DNA from: Sitta carolinensis | Lineage: Eukaryota > Chordata > Aves > Passeriformes > Sittidae | Assembly (NCBI GenBank): GCA_032173965.1 | Contig: CM063295.1 | Coordinates: 558,001 to 622,000 of the forward strand | Length of the DNA: 64,000 nucleotides | Reading direction: 5' to 3' | Shown here: one piece after another, positions 10,351 through 22,096 of the stretch | Layout of the letters: every line of letters begins with the position of its first letter | Numbering within the stretch: the first letter of the stretch is position 1 | The notes under the pieces: model-generated | Databases searched by the model: none | What the model was told of the DNA's origin: nothing | Seen by the model: the letters and a program-made list of their open reading frames with translations, nothing else | Position numbers and translations under genes: made by a program

Positions 10351-10358
10351 CCTTTATA
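10351..10358 (-). promoter_or_regulatory. NOG2: TATA box TATAAAGG
   Basis: A perfect TATAAAGG on the minus strand in a CpG island, facing the noggin gene. It predicts a start site near 10325. The match to the TATA consensus and correct orientation are the only evidence. Confidence 0.5.
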
Positions 10359-11160
10359 GCCGGGCGCGCCGGGCGAGGGGGCGGGAGGAGGGTCACGGCG
10401 CCGGGGCGCTCGGGCGGCCCCTGCGCGGGCACGGCCGGGGCACGGGGCTCAGGCGGCGGCGGGCGGCTGCGGCAGCGCCCGCGGCCCGGCCGAGTTCCTC
10501 CTCATGGCGAGCGGCGGGGGCGGCCCGCGGGCCCCCGGGGCATCCTCGGCGTGATGGGGCTCGGGGGCTGAAGGGTGTCCCCGGCACCGGCGAGGCGGCG
10601 TGTCCCAATTCCCGGGTGGCTCGTCGGCGGTGACGGGAAGGGGCGGGCTCGGCCGCCGCTCAGTAGCCCCGGCGACCCATGCCGCTGCCGGTGCTCCGGG
10701 GACCCGGTCGTCCCCACCGCGCTCAGCGCATCCAGCCGCGGCTCCGCTCCCTGCCCTACGCTGCCGGCTCGGCTCGGCGCTGTGCGGCGCAGTACAGCCT
10801 GGCCCGGCGGGGCTCGGCTCGGTGTCGCTCCGCTCGGCTCGGTGTCGCCGGTGTCGCGATGTCACTCCCGCCGCCGCCGCCCGCCCGCCGCGCTCTGCCG
10901 CGCCGCCGCTGCCGCCCAAGTTAAATACGCGCCCGGCGCGCGGCCGCCCCGCCCCCCCTGTCACTTTCGCCGGCGCTGAGTGACAGCCGGGCCCTGCCAC
11001 CACCCCCGGAGCCGACCACCCCCCTCCGGAGCCACGGCCCACCTGCGGGCTCGCCGGGAGCCGTCACCCCAGCAGCGGGCACGGCGCGGAGCCGATGGTC
11101 CCGGAGCAGCGGGGACCAGTGCCAGCCCGGGGTCCGAGCACAGCACGGATCCCCGGGTAG

Positions 11161-13097
11161 CGGGAGCCTCGCTCTGCCTCTGCCTTGCACAGCTGCTTTG
11201 CTGCCCCATGTCTGCTTCTGCACAGGAGCCCAGCCGCCATCAAACCACAGTTCAGCTTTATGCAGAGCTTTAGTAGAATAGGGTACCATGTCTTTAGATC
11301 CTCTCTGGGACCGCACACCGGGGTGGGGCCACTCCAGCATCAGCGTCTCGGCACTCTCTGCGAGGGAGCCTGCAGCTTCCAGGAGCATCACTCTCACTCG
11401 AGAGGAAGCGTCCCTGCATTCCTCAGTGCAACATGGTGTGATGACCAGCCAGGTTAAAACACTGTCTTTTCCTTCACCTCCTTCTCAGCTGCGTGGGGCT
11501 ACACCTTTTTTTTGGGGAAAAGCTGGACCCACAGTCTTTGAGGCACAGAGACTGCCAGCCTGGTGTGTGTCAACAGTGCAAAACCCCAAACCCTCCTCAC
11601 CTCCTTTACCTCCACGTTGCTGAGCAGTGAGCTCACACTTGAACCCTATCCAGAAATTGGACACACAGCTGGTTCCTCCAGGCTGTCAGTGTGTAAGAAC
11701 ATTCCTGCCCATGCCAGTCACTCTCTCCCAAAGCCATGAGGTAACCAGTTACCCACTGGAGCCAAGGCAGGGTGCAGAGGGACTGAGGTGGATCGTGGGG
11801 CCAGTTTCTCACCAGTGGGCTGCAGCCACAGGTCAGCCCAGAGCATCCCTCTGGCACGTGCTGAGGGCTGTACAGAGCTGGCTCCACTTACTAGACTAAG
11901 TAACAGAGTTTTTCCTCCTGATTCTGTCTCTTCAACATCCCAGAAATGCCAAATATTGGGTTCAGACAGGAAACAAAATCCAAATCCCCCTAAAACAGAG
12001 AGGCTGGACGTCCAGCCCTGAGTCTTCATAGAGTCAGAGCATCTGCTGGACATTGAGCAGACAGAGCTACTGCACCAGCACAGGAGCTGATCCCAGTGCA
12101 TCCCAGTAATTTACTGTGTGCAGGGGGTTAATTTATCTAGCCTTTCTTCTCTTGCTTTGTATTTCTGCTTTCATGATTCCAGCTTGGTTTGCTGAACCTG
12201 GAGCTTTTCTTTGCTCATTCAGCTCACACATACTCGGCAACTAGACCCATGAAACTGTACTGTTTCCCAGCTTTTCCGGAATTAGCTCTCAACAATTTGC
12301 AAAAGAGATAGGTGTTGCTACCCCCTGAGGCTGAATATTACCTGTAAAACATTCTCATTATCTCTTTTCTGACCCCAATGCATATGCAGTGCTTGAAGTG
12401 AAGGCAACCTGAATGTGCAAGATGTGCTTGCCATTGCTCACTGCTGGGTGGGAAAATGCAGTGCTCTCAACAGTGTCAGAATTAAAGCAAACACAGAAAT
12501 GAGAAGCAGCTCAGGGCAGAGACACCCAAGAGTCAGGAAGGGGGCAATTACTCAGCAAGACATACTGCTGTTGGCACTGCTGCCTGAGTAAATCCTGGTG
12601 GGGTGATTAACATCTGACTGCAATTGTAATAATAAAATCCGACATGTATACAGCATTTTTCATCCTGAAGGATCCCAAAGCACTCAAGTAACTTAACTCC
12701 TTCAGCTGTCTCCTGGACTTTATAAACATACTTCTTAATCATCCCACCGCAGGCAGAGATGTCTGCTCTGGCCACCCTCACCTTGCTTCAACAGGTCCCC
12801 CGTGGGGGAGGAGAGGCTGGAGAAGATTTCCCTGTCTGGAGGAAAGATTCCTGGAAAATGGTGCTTGGCATGTTCCAGGGTTAGTGAGCAGGAAGGCACC
12901 AGTGTCTGCAGGGGGCTTGGAAGACTGCAGTGGGCTAACTGCCCTGCTCTTGTGCTAGCTACTGTGAAGCATTTCACTTCGACTTCATCTGAAGTTCCCA
13001 AGGGGAAAGAGGGAATGAAGACAAGCCCCTAGGAAGGAAATGCAAGGCTTCATTCTGTCTGCAAGGCCCACCATGAGAGCCAAGGAGTCCTTCTCCT
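11161..13097. other. intergenic, upstream flank of NOG2
   Basis: Unique sequence falling quickly from the CpG island into ordinary GC content. No gene recognised. AT-rich unique sequence at about 12110-12530 includes a near-octamer 'atgcatatgcag'. An old SINE-like relic lies at about 12595-12740. Confidence 0.55.
12595..12740 (+). mobile_element. ancient SINE-like relic
   Basis: Contains 'cagcatttttcatcctgaa' followed by 'ggatcccaaagcactcaag'. This resembles the widespread amniote repeat motif with 'cctttcatcc..aaggatc.caaagc.cttta'. Strongly decayed; I cannot name the family with certainty. Confidence 0.4.
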
Positions 13098-13352
13098 CCC
13101 TTCCCTTCCTTCCTTCCCTTCCCTTCCCTTCCCTTCCCTTCCCTTCCCTTCCCCTTCCCTTCCCTTCCCTTCCCTTCCCTTCCCTTCCCTTCCCTTCCCT
13201 TCCCTTCCCTTCCCTTCCCTTCCCTTCCCTTCCCTTCCCTTCCTCCTTCCCTTCCCTTCCCTTCCCTTCCCTTCCCTTCCCTTCCCTTCCCTTCCCTTCC
13301 CTTCCCTTCCCTTCCCTTCCCTTCCCTTCCCCTTCCCTTCCCTTCTTCCCTT
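13098..13352. repeat. (CCCTT)n / (AAGGG)n pentanucleotide array
   Basis: About 50 nearly perfect CCCTT units over 255 bp, interrupted by a few CCTT or CCCCTT units. The minus strand is pure purine AAGGG repeats, able to form triplex or G-quadruplex structures. The frame read through it (PFPSL repeats) is a product of the repeat. Confidence 0.97.
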
Positions 13353-15308
13353 ATCTAACTTTCCCTGAACTTCCTACTTCCCTTTGTTTCTCCTCTGAGC
13401 AGTGCTATGCATTCCCATACACCTTCTCTCCTCCTGCTCCCTGTGGGCACACAGCCCAGCTTCCAGTCTAGCCCTTAATTCAAGGATTTCAAGTTGGAAA
13501 GGATACATATCCCATACAGAAAAGCCTTATCCAAATAAGTCTATGTAAGAAGAAAAATGTGATGTTAAAAGCACTTTCTGAAAGGCTAAAATTGTTACCG
13601 CCTGCTTTTTTTTCCCCTTTTCATTATCTGACACCCTTTTGCCAGCTAAAGAAGACTTGGAAAATTTTGTGACAAAGTAAAAGGGCATTTTTAGTTCATG
13701 TTTGAAACTCTTTTCACTGGAAGGCTGTAAGCAGGTAAACTCCAAGTTGCAGCAAAGCATCAGTGATACTCTCTTACCAACAAAGTTTGTCATCTGACAA
13801 AGTGTTTTATCTTTTAGCTTGGGCAGCACTAATTAAACTCAATTGAACTCAAAGCCAGATGTAAAGATACTGAGTGAAACTGTGTTTGTTGCAAAGTTAT
13901 TCCTATTCCTGCAGCTGTAGGCACAGAAGCTTCATATCCACACCTGAAACCTTGGAAAAGTCTCTTGCTAAAAACAGCATAGGAAGCACACACTTGGGAA
14001 GATGAGACTTATAGGAGAGAATTGAAGAGAGGGAAAGGTGAAGAGAAAAAGAGAAGAATAAAAGAGAAGAGGAAAATAGAAGAGGAGAACACAACTCCCA
14101 GCCAAATGTATTTTGTCTCTTTTGATTGTAATTTTCATGTTGCTTTCTGTGTGCTTACGTTTTCCAGGATCTGTTTATGCTTGAGAAATAATGGTGATGG
14201 GCTGGCATGGCAAATATGGGGAAAGGCTTGGGTCTGACAAGATAAAAGCCCTAATTTTCACTTAAAGAACCAAAAACACCCGCGATGGTGCACCAGGTTT
14301 TCATTAGAGATATGTTTATTTTGCAGTAGAAATACATTACTCTGCTCTTGTTAGTGAGTCTAAAGGAGCAGTTCTCAAAGTCTGCCACGGCGAGTGGCTG
14401 GCAGGACTCCATGAGCAGCCTCGGCAGCATCTCAGGGGTTGGCTGGCTCCTGCTCTCTGCTGCGAGATTCAGGGCCTGAGAGCAGCTGGCTGGTCCCACA
14501 TCCTGGTGAAAGGGACAGGGACAGCAAAGGCCACACAGCCACTGGGGCTGGCGGTTGCTTGGCACTTCTGTGCATTGTGTCTAATTGGCCAAATTCTCCC
14601 AGGGGAAAAAATGTCACCATAAGGGTCATATGAGTGGGACGTGGACACAGTGGGACATGCAGACACACAGAGCTACTGAAGTCTAATTCACTTCAGTAGT
14701 TCAGTGATCCTGATCTTAATGAAGTTACTCATCACTGTATTTCTCACATGTTTCTCTTCAGGAGAATGGGATGGGATGAGATATGGGATTGCAAGAAGAT
14801 GGCCCCAGTCACCTTCTGCTAAAATCTATGTAGGCCTTGGACCTGCCCTGTTCACCCCCTCTGTCTGCTCCTCAGCCTTGGGCCACCAGCCCATCACCCC
14901 CCTGGCTGTGCAGTGCTGCCCTTCCCCAGCAGCACCAGGAAGGAGTGCCTGTCAAAGGTGTCCTCTGAAAGTCTGTCCGGGTCCCAGTGGAACCCTCCAG
15001 CCATGCCTGTGAGGTCAGCACTCACCCTGTGCTGAGTTCAGAGGTTCCAAAAAGCCAATGGGGAAAAAACCCAAATCACACCTGAAGCTCCAAGGAGGAG
15101 ATCACTTGGAAGTTAGGGGATTAACCCTAACACTAACCCTCAGAAATACTTTTTCTCTTTATCAAGTAGTGTGGCTTTGCTATTTTGACCATCCTGGCAT
15201 CCATTTTTTGCCCTTAGCATGACACATTTTTCTATTTTTCAAGCTCCTTGGGACTTTCTTCCTTTGGCATCATGATTTTGTGCCCCATCCCTCTCTGCCT
15301 CACCCCTT
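13353..15308. other. intergenic, AT-rich unique DNA
   Basis: No gene recognised. A purine-rich tract (gagaaaaagagaag and similar) lies at about 14022-14085. A tiny degenerate telomere-like motif lies at 15112-15140. Confidence 0.55.
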
Positions 15309-15461
15309 TCCAGTGGTCACTATCCCTGGAATGTTCAAAAGACATATGGATATGGTACTTGTGGACATGGTTTAGCAGTGGCCCTGGCAGTGCTGGGGTA
15401 ATGGTTGGGCTTGATTATCTTACGGGGCTTTTCCAACCTACAGGAATCTATGATTCTATCA
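15309..15461 (+). mobile_element. CR1 3' end fragment
   Basis: Begins in the 'gtggtcactatccctggaa' part of the CR1 3' region, passes 'ttcaaaag...atggtttagcagtgg', and ends 'ttttccaacct...ctatgattctatca', the complete CR1 tail. 5'-truncated and non-coding. Confidence 0.92.
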
Positions 15462-16798
15462 CTTGTGTCCAAACTTATTTCTAGCCACACACCAGGTCCA
15501 GTATCTCCCTGTTTTCTGTGGAGCTGTACTTTCCATTTCCTTTAAACTGCCTTGAGCTGGTCCTACAGCACTTGTGCTGTGATTCCCGCTCTCTGCACCA
15601 GCTGCAGCCCCTGCCTGCATCTGCCACACCTGATGCCACTCACTACAATGCCCCATTTCCCTGTTGTCCCTGAGACTTCTAAAATTACTCTACTTCTTCC
15701 AGTTAACAGTCAGCCCAATTTCTGGCACATTTTTAGTAGTGCCTGATGTTATAGATGTTTTTAAAAAACCTGCCCTATCAGCATTACATAGGAAGAAGTC
15801 CAAGGCGGTGGTTTTCTCCCTCCTCTCTTAGAGCTTGGAGTTGGTTACATCCAATTGACTATGGTCGGTAGCATGGACAACTGGGAGAGGTGATGCCCAA
15901 GGGGATGGAGAAGGCTACTCCAAGCTGAAGGTTTGGTTGCTCTCAACCCATTCCTAACGATTGCCACACTCCCCAGGTGCTGGGCTGTACTGACCAGGCT
16001 GGTGTCTGCACACAGCACAGCAAGCAGGAAGCAGGAGGTCATTTCCCTGCAGCCATCAGCAAGATCCTTGTCATTCCACTGTGGACGTTCACATGCATCA
16101 GTCATCGAGGTCCAGGCTTGTGGGAAGGAGATCTCACCCTCCAACAAGGGAATCTGCAGAAGGAAAGTCCCTAGTGCAGAAGTTTCATCTTCCTGACAAC
16201 CCCCCTCAGCCCAAAGCATCCACCACACATCCTGGGGGCTTGGAAAAAGCTGGCATATCAGGATGGATCCCTCTATAAAACTCCACTACTCTCCCTGGGG
16301 ACCTGGAGTAACAGTATCAGCGCAGAGACCAGGAATGATCCCTGGACATCTGCCAACATTAAAAAACAACATGGAGCTCTGAGGTTTCTACCCACTTGGC
16401 ATACATCTGTCACCACATGTGTTGACACAGAGCAATGCTGCCATGTCACGTTGTACGTGGCAGTTGCTGTCAACACCAGTTCAGGGCAGAGAGAACTGCT
16501 CAGGGAAGCTATTTTTTGAAAATGTCCTGAATAAAGGGCTGGACCAAGCCTTGGGGACACAGCCTGCCACTAAAGGTGGCCATGCTGGGGAGCACTCTGG
16601 CTCGGGGACTCCTAAGACACAGGGAGAATGTGTGTAAAACAAAGACAAATGACCAGCCCCAGGCCAACCTGGTGACACCAGGCTTTGCAAAGTTTGTGAC
16701 CCCTTCCTTTTTGCTCAGACAAGCCTTTTGCCACTCTGGAATACAGGAAGACCTGGTGGCCAGTGTTGGGAACTCTTGCCTGGCATATAACCAGTGTC
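15462..16798. other. intergenic, no gene recognised
   Basis: Unique sequence of average composition with only short chance frames. Confidence 0.55.
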
Positions 16799-16900
16799 CC
16801 AGAATCATTAAGGTTGGAAAAAACCACTAAGATCATTGAGTTCAGCCATTAACCTGGCACTTCCAGGTCCACCGACAAGCCACAGCCCTGCACATCATAT
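16799..16900 (-). mobile_element. CR1 3' end fragment
   Basis: Reads 'agaatcattaaggttggaaa' then 'aaaccactaagatcattgag', the reverse complement of the CR1 tail. The match fades after about 16900. Confidence 0.88.
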
Positions 16901-18338
16901 CCAACACAAATGGGAATCTATAAGAACTCTCCTCCAACAGCAGCTGGACCAAAGATCCAGCTACAGCCCACTTCCCATCCAAACAGCTATCCCTCAGCAA
17001 ATGCTGCTGAAGGACACAGAATTTTCTTTCCACTGCCTGTTCTCACCTGTCCTCAATGCTGGCTGAAGCTCTGTCTCCTGCAGGGCTCTGGCAGGTTGGT
17101 CCCAGCCTGCCCTTGATCCCTTCCCCAAACCACTGCCCCAGGCTCCCTCCTGGGTGCAGGCCCGTGTCCCTCACAGGGATCCCACCAAAGTGATCCCATC
17201 CCGAAGGAGCCCCAGCAGTGATTCTCCCAAGGACACCAGGCTGTGGCTGTAACCCCTGGGGGATGGAGGGCAGGGCTGTGACTGATGTCTATTGGAGGGA
17301 CCTCAGGATGCTCCAGATTAGCTGACAGCAAGGACAGGATGCACAGGGAACATCCAGAGGTTCAGTCACCTGCACTCAACCCTACTGCCCTTGCACCACC
17401 GAGTGCACTGCTACCTGGGACACCTCGTGCTGAGGTTCCATGGCTCCTGAGTGACCTGCCACTCTTCATCTGCCTCTGCAACTGCAACTGCATCTGCTCC
17501 CCAGTCTGGTACCCCAAACACACCCCATCTTCCCCTGGCAAAGGGGCTGTGTCTTGGGAGTTGCACCAAAGGTAAACGTGCATGGGCAAATTTTTCACAT
17601 ATTTTTTTTTCCTTTTCAAGGTTTTTTAATGTTTAAGGAATTTTTTATCTTCTCCAATCATTTTCTTCTTCAAATATTGCCCTGGTGGGGGCCTCAAGAG
17701 GCAGAGAGGTGCTCCCATAACCATGCTGTGGTGCTGCCAGTGGGACTGCCTTGCCAGTTGACACAGGGGGTGACTTGTGCCCCTTGCTCCAGGACTTTGT
17801 GGAGTCTCAGAGCACCTTGCTCCACATGCACAGCCTTTGTTGGGTCTTTCCTACAGAGCCACTCCAACCTACTCATGAGCTTTGGGAAGCTACATCCCAG
17901 AGGTTCTCCCAAGGAGAGGCATCTCCTTCCAGCACTGCTCCACTCCATCATCGAAGCATCAAAGGAGGGAAGGGCTAGGAGGGTTAAACCACCAGGAGTC
18001 AGGTAACCTCAATGACTTTGAGGAGCTGGGCCCCATGTCCACTAAACGAAAGTCTGTGGAGGCCAGAGCAATCCTAGGAGAGTGTGTTCAGGGGTTAGTA
18101 CTGCAAATCCTGGTGTCTCTCCTGTACAAGGCATAAAGGTCAGTTCTGGTGTACCTGGGTTTGCTTCCTCCTGTTTCATGTAGTTTCAGAAGGGACATTT
18201 CTCACTGCAGTGACGTGGGTCCCTGCCCAGGAGAAGCTAATGGAAAGCAGCAGGAGGCATGAGCTGACTGACACAGGATGGAAAACAGGATCCTATGTCA
18301 GCATGTGGCCTCGTGCTGTCTCTGAAGAGGTCACTTTT
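16901..18338. other. intergenic, no gene recognised
   Basis: Unique sequence. A T-rich stretch lies at about 17587-17660. No gene-like structure seen. Confidence 0.55.
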
Positions 18339-18595
18339 CATAGAATCATGGAACCTCCGGCATGAGAAGAGACCCACAGGGATCATCCAGTCCACTCCAG
18401 GCCCTGCACAGACACCCTACCAATCCCACCCTGTGCATCCCTGAGAGCACTGTCCAAAGGCTCCTGGAGCTCTGGCAGCCCTGAGGACCTGGCCATTCCC
18501 TGGGGAGCCTGGGCAGTGTCCCAAAACCATCTCGGAGAAGAACCTTTTTCTAATTTCCAGTCACATCTTTCTCTGGTCCATTCCTTCTGCTCCAC
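18339..18595 (-). mobile_element. CR1 3' fragment
   Basis: Starts 'catagaatcatggaacctcc', continues through 'gggatcatccagtccactcc' and the conserved 'ctgggcagtgtcccaaaacc' block. This is the reverse complement of a bird CR1 of the same type as the copy at 22080-22340. Confidence 0.9.
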
Positions 18596-21396
18596 AATGC
18601 CAGTAGAGTCTACTCCACACTAGCAGCTGGAGGGAAAATTCCTTTTATGTTTAAATCCCAGGAAAATTGGCTGTGTCCCTGAGAGTGATTAGCACTGAAC
18701 CACCTTATCCCTCAACAAAGCCCATCCCAAAGCCAGGAGGGGCAGAGCAGGGCTGCTGGTGTTTGAGAGATTCTCCTCGTGGAAGAAATATCTTTTCACC
18801 CTTTTCACAGTCTAAGAAGGGAAACTGGTACCAACCCGAGCATCCTCTGCAGCCCAGTGCTGGGGGCCACACCAGCTCTGAGTAGTCTCCTACCTTTTGT
18901 TTTCTCCCACAGCCTTGTTCCAAGACAAGGAACAGGAAGGAATCTTGCCTGTTGCAGACAGTTCATCTGGAATTTTTCCCTTCAGTCTTAAAATTCAATT
19001 TATTTCCACTACAGGAGACAAGGTTTTACATTTGACAAGATCATTCTAACTGAAGACACAGAGCAGGATCCCAGTTTTCCTGTGTGCAGGCTGGAAGTCT
19101 TGCTACCTGCTCCAAAATCTGTGGAACGACAGCTTTCCAGCTTTCCTTGGGCTTTGGTCAAATCCCTAGTGGAGTTTATATTGCACCCATGCAGCCTCCT
19201 TTCAGCTGTGTTCTGCCACTCTATTTGTTTTCTCTTGATTCAGCTCCAGCTTCTCTTGTCATGGTTAAACCAGCACACTTGTCTGTGAGATGGTGTGGAG
19301 ATGTAGGGAGATAAACACGGAGCCAGGTGACTCAGGGACAGTGGCACAGCCAGGGGGTAGGTGCCAAATCCTTGAGTAAGTCTGCCTGCAAATAACAATT
19401 CGATGTAATAACGTCATCTCTGACTGGTTCTAGCTGTCCCTCAGAGCCTGAGGAGCATGACGCCCAGAGAAGAGCAGTTGTTGTGGAGCAGGGGAAGGAG
19501 CATCCCGTACCTCAGCCAGGGCAGGCAGCAAGGGCTGGCAGGACCAGCAGCACATCCCAGTGCCCACCGAGTTCTCCTCATCCCAAGACTTCTGAAGACA
19601 AGGCTGGCTTGGATGGGAATTCCAGCTCTGCATTCAGGACCTGTTGACATGGCAGTGGTCAGGGCTCGGGCTGTGCCTTGAGTGCTGCTGCCTGAGCTGG
19701 GCTTCGTTGTGCTCCCCTGGGACAGCCGGTGTGGCTCTCAGAGCCAGAACCTGAGAAGGCATTTGCATTTTAGCCTGGATTTTCCCGGTTAATCGGGACC
19801 CTTCAGTCTAGTCGCTTGCTTATTTTTTTAAAGCAATGAAAGAGATTTCCCAAATCCAGGCGGCTCTAAGGTTACACACAGGCAGAGACACCATCAGTCT
19901 CTGTCAGTCATTCGCTCAGACTGCAAAGTTGGCAGCAAAGGAGTTCAACTGCAGAAGCAGTTGAGACGAGCCTGGCTCCAGCCCTTGGTGGGTGCCTGGA
20001 GCTGCTGCTCTGCCCTGTGACGTCTTGCTCCCCCTCAGCCCATGCAAATGGTTGCAAAGGATGCTGATTTGCATCCAGAAGCTCATGGCTTCTTGACACG
20101 GGTTTTGTCCTGATGGACATTTCAGAGGGCATTAGCAAAGAAGGAGCAGAGGGAGTGAATAACAAGAGAAAGAACAACATCAAGCTGGAGAGAGCTGCAA
20201 AATGTCTGCTTCAATGTGAGAATGGGCTCTTCAGTGCCTTCCACCCAAGAGAGAAATCCCTTTTGTTCATACAACCCTGAATGGGCCCTGTGTGGGCTGT
20301 GGAGTCTCCCAGGATAAAGAGTGAGCTTTCCATGAAACACTGCATCATCTCCCTCAGCTCCCTGAGACTGGGGGTCTCGTCTGGGACAGACACTGTCAGG
20401 CAGAGAGGGCAGTGCCTGCCTGTAGGGTGGCCAGAGGAGGGGAGAAGCCCCAGAACCGGCTGGTTCCTGAGAGTTCCTTGGCAGGCAGGGCTTCCCGTGC
20501 ACCCCCTGTTTCAGTAAGCAGTGGGAATGACTCTCGTGCAGCCACTGTGGGATACCATGGGGGCCAGGACAGGTGCCACAGGAGGGGGGACACAAGCACC
20601 AGGTGCAAGAGGCTGGAAGTGAACTCAGGAGGGACAACTGCATCTGCAACTTTGAAACTGGGCTTTCCCTTGGCATCTGCATGGAGTCCCCAACTGTACT
20701 TCCTCACCTGGTCAGGAACAGAGCTTTCCTTAATTTGATCTAAATTCAGGACAAATTTTGATTATCTGAATCTGCATTTAACAAAAAAGCAATATAATAT
20801 TCTTCTAAATTTTGATTCAGCACTGTCTGGACTTTCCTGCTCCAGCATCTGGCCCCCTACAGGGAATATGATTTGGAGAGTGGAGGTGAGGAAGGGATAT
20901 GAAAGGTGACACCTGCAGCCTGTGCCATCAGAGGGCTTGGAAAGCAGGGTGATGCAGACAGAGAGGGTGTGAGTTCCTTGCTGGAGAAGAGGGAGGAAGG
21001 GAGCACTTGCTGCAAGAGCACATCCTGCCCTTCCCTCCATGCTGATACACAGCCCAGACCTGAAGCTGCTCCAGGGTCACAGCAGGGACTTGGCAGTTTT
21101 TTCCCAGTGAGGAGTCATTTATTGATGTTCTGCACCAAAGGACATTCCTTGTTATTCAAGCCAACTTCAATTAACCAAGTCAAACTTACAGTCCTGCTTC
21201 TCAGTGCCTTCAGACATCTGCAGTCCTCATCCCATCCCCTCCAGGGTTCCTGCTGTGTTCCTGCACTCTTGACTCCTGCACCAAGCCAGAAGCAATAGTA
21301 GCATGAGTAAGAGACAACATAAACCTGGCTCATGAGGGACTACATTTAGGTACACCAGCAGTGATGTTCAAGAGGGGTGTTTACATCTGTGCTAAT
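18596..21396. other. intergenic, includes octamer cluster
   Basis: No gene recognised. The unique segment at about 19740-20110 carries three perfect ATGCAAAT octamers and is listed separately as a candidate regulatory element. Confidence 0.5.
19740..20110. promoter_or_regulatory. candidate enhancer with three POU octamers
   Basis: Perfect ATTTGCAT at 19761-19768, ATGCAAAT at 20042-20049 and ATTTGCAT at 20067-20074; the last two form an inverted pair 17 bp apart. About two perfect octamers would be expected by chance in the whole 64 kb, so three within 314 bp stand out. The surrounding sequence is unique and non-repetitive. Enhancer function is inference from motif density only. Confidence 0.35.
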
Positions 21397-21560
21397 CACA
21401 GAATCACTTCCAATCCAGACTGGCTTGGGTTGGAAGGAACCTTAAAACTGTCTTGTCCCAACCCCCTGTCACAGCCATAGACAACTTTCACTATCCCAGG
21501 TTGCTCCAAGCCCCATCCAACCTGATGAGCACTTCCAGGGATGGGGTGTTCACAGCTTCT
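21397..21560 (-). mobile_element. CR1 3' fragment
   Basis: 'cacagaatcac...gggttggaaggaacctta' followed by 'ggttgctccaagccccatcc', the reverse complement of a CR1 tail and the block just upstream of it. Confidence 0.9.
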
Positions 21561-22060
21561 CTGCTTCTCAGCTAAAAATAAATCTCATATGAACACATGC
21601 TCTGTCTGGAGGTCCCAAAGCAATGACCTGGACCAGACTGTCATCAATGGCAGAACAAACCCTGAGGGTACACATTGCTGCCCTCTTCCAGGTGGCCCAG
21701 CTCCAGGGAAACTTGGCAGCAGACACTCCTTGGTTTGCTGCTACAGCTCTGCTCAGCTCCAGCCCAGCCACAGCCCATCTGCCTGTCTTCTTTCTGTGAT
21801 TCTGCTTTGCCTCCAGGCCTCACTCCAGTGTCACACACCTGCTGACTCCTTGCCCCAAGCTTCTCATGTCCAACTGGTGACACAAGCTGCCCCAGGAACC
21901 TCAGTGCCCACAAAACTCTTGATTTCATACTCCTAGGCTCTGTGCAGGTCTCCCAGATCCACTCCCTGCTGCAGCAGGCTGGTGAGGAGTGTCACCCAGC
22001 CCAGACCCTCCAAGACCCTCCATCCACATTGGGCATCATGTTCGCTTTCAACTTGAGGGA

Positions 22061-22096
22061 AGCTTCATGCCATTCCCAAGGGATTGGCATGAAGCT
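22061..22096. repeat. near-perfect 36-bp palindrome at a CR1 5' junction
   Basis: Two 17-bp arms with one mismatch around a 2-base loop: AGCTTCATGCCA at 22061-22072 faces TGGCATGAAGCT at 22085-22096. The right arm is ordinary CR1 sequence; the left arm appears to be an inverted copy added at the truncation point. Confidence 0.85.

Larger units (their letters stand above)
9230..11160. promoter_or_regulatory. NOG2: CpG island covering NOG2 CDS and promoter
   Basis: Continuous CpG-dense sequence across the coding region, leader and about 0.8 kb of upstream DNA. It holds five copies of TGACAG (10032, 10266, 10308, 10958 reversed, 10981), the core recognised by MEIS/TGIF homeoproteins. Two of these flank 10957-10987 as an inverted pair. 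Long frames on both strands here come from the lack of stops in GC-rich DNA, not from other genes. Islands of this size are typical of developmental regulators. Confidence 0.85.

Noticed and set aside
10031..11042. Long frames on both strands upstream of NOG2 (200 and 197 codons)
   Set aside because: CpG-island DNA lacks stops; peptides are Arg/Ala/Pro-rich with no family resemblance.
13040..13471. Plus-strand frame rich in PFPSL repeats
   Set aside because: Produced by the CCCTT array; period five gives repeating 15-mers in all frames.
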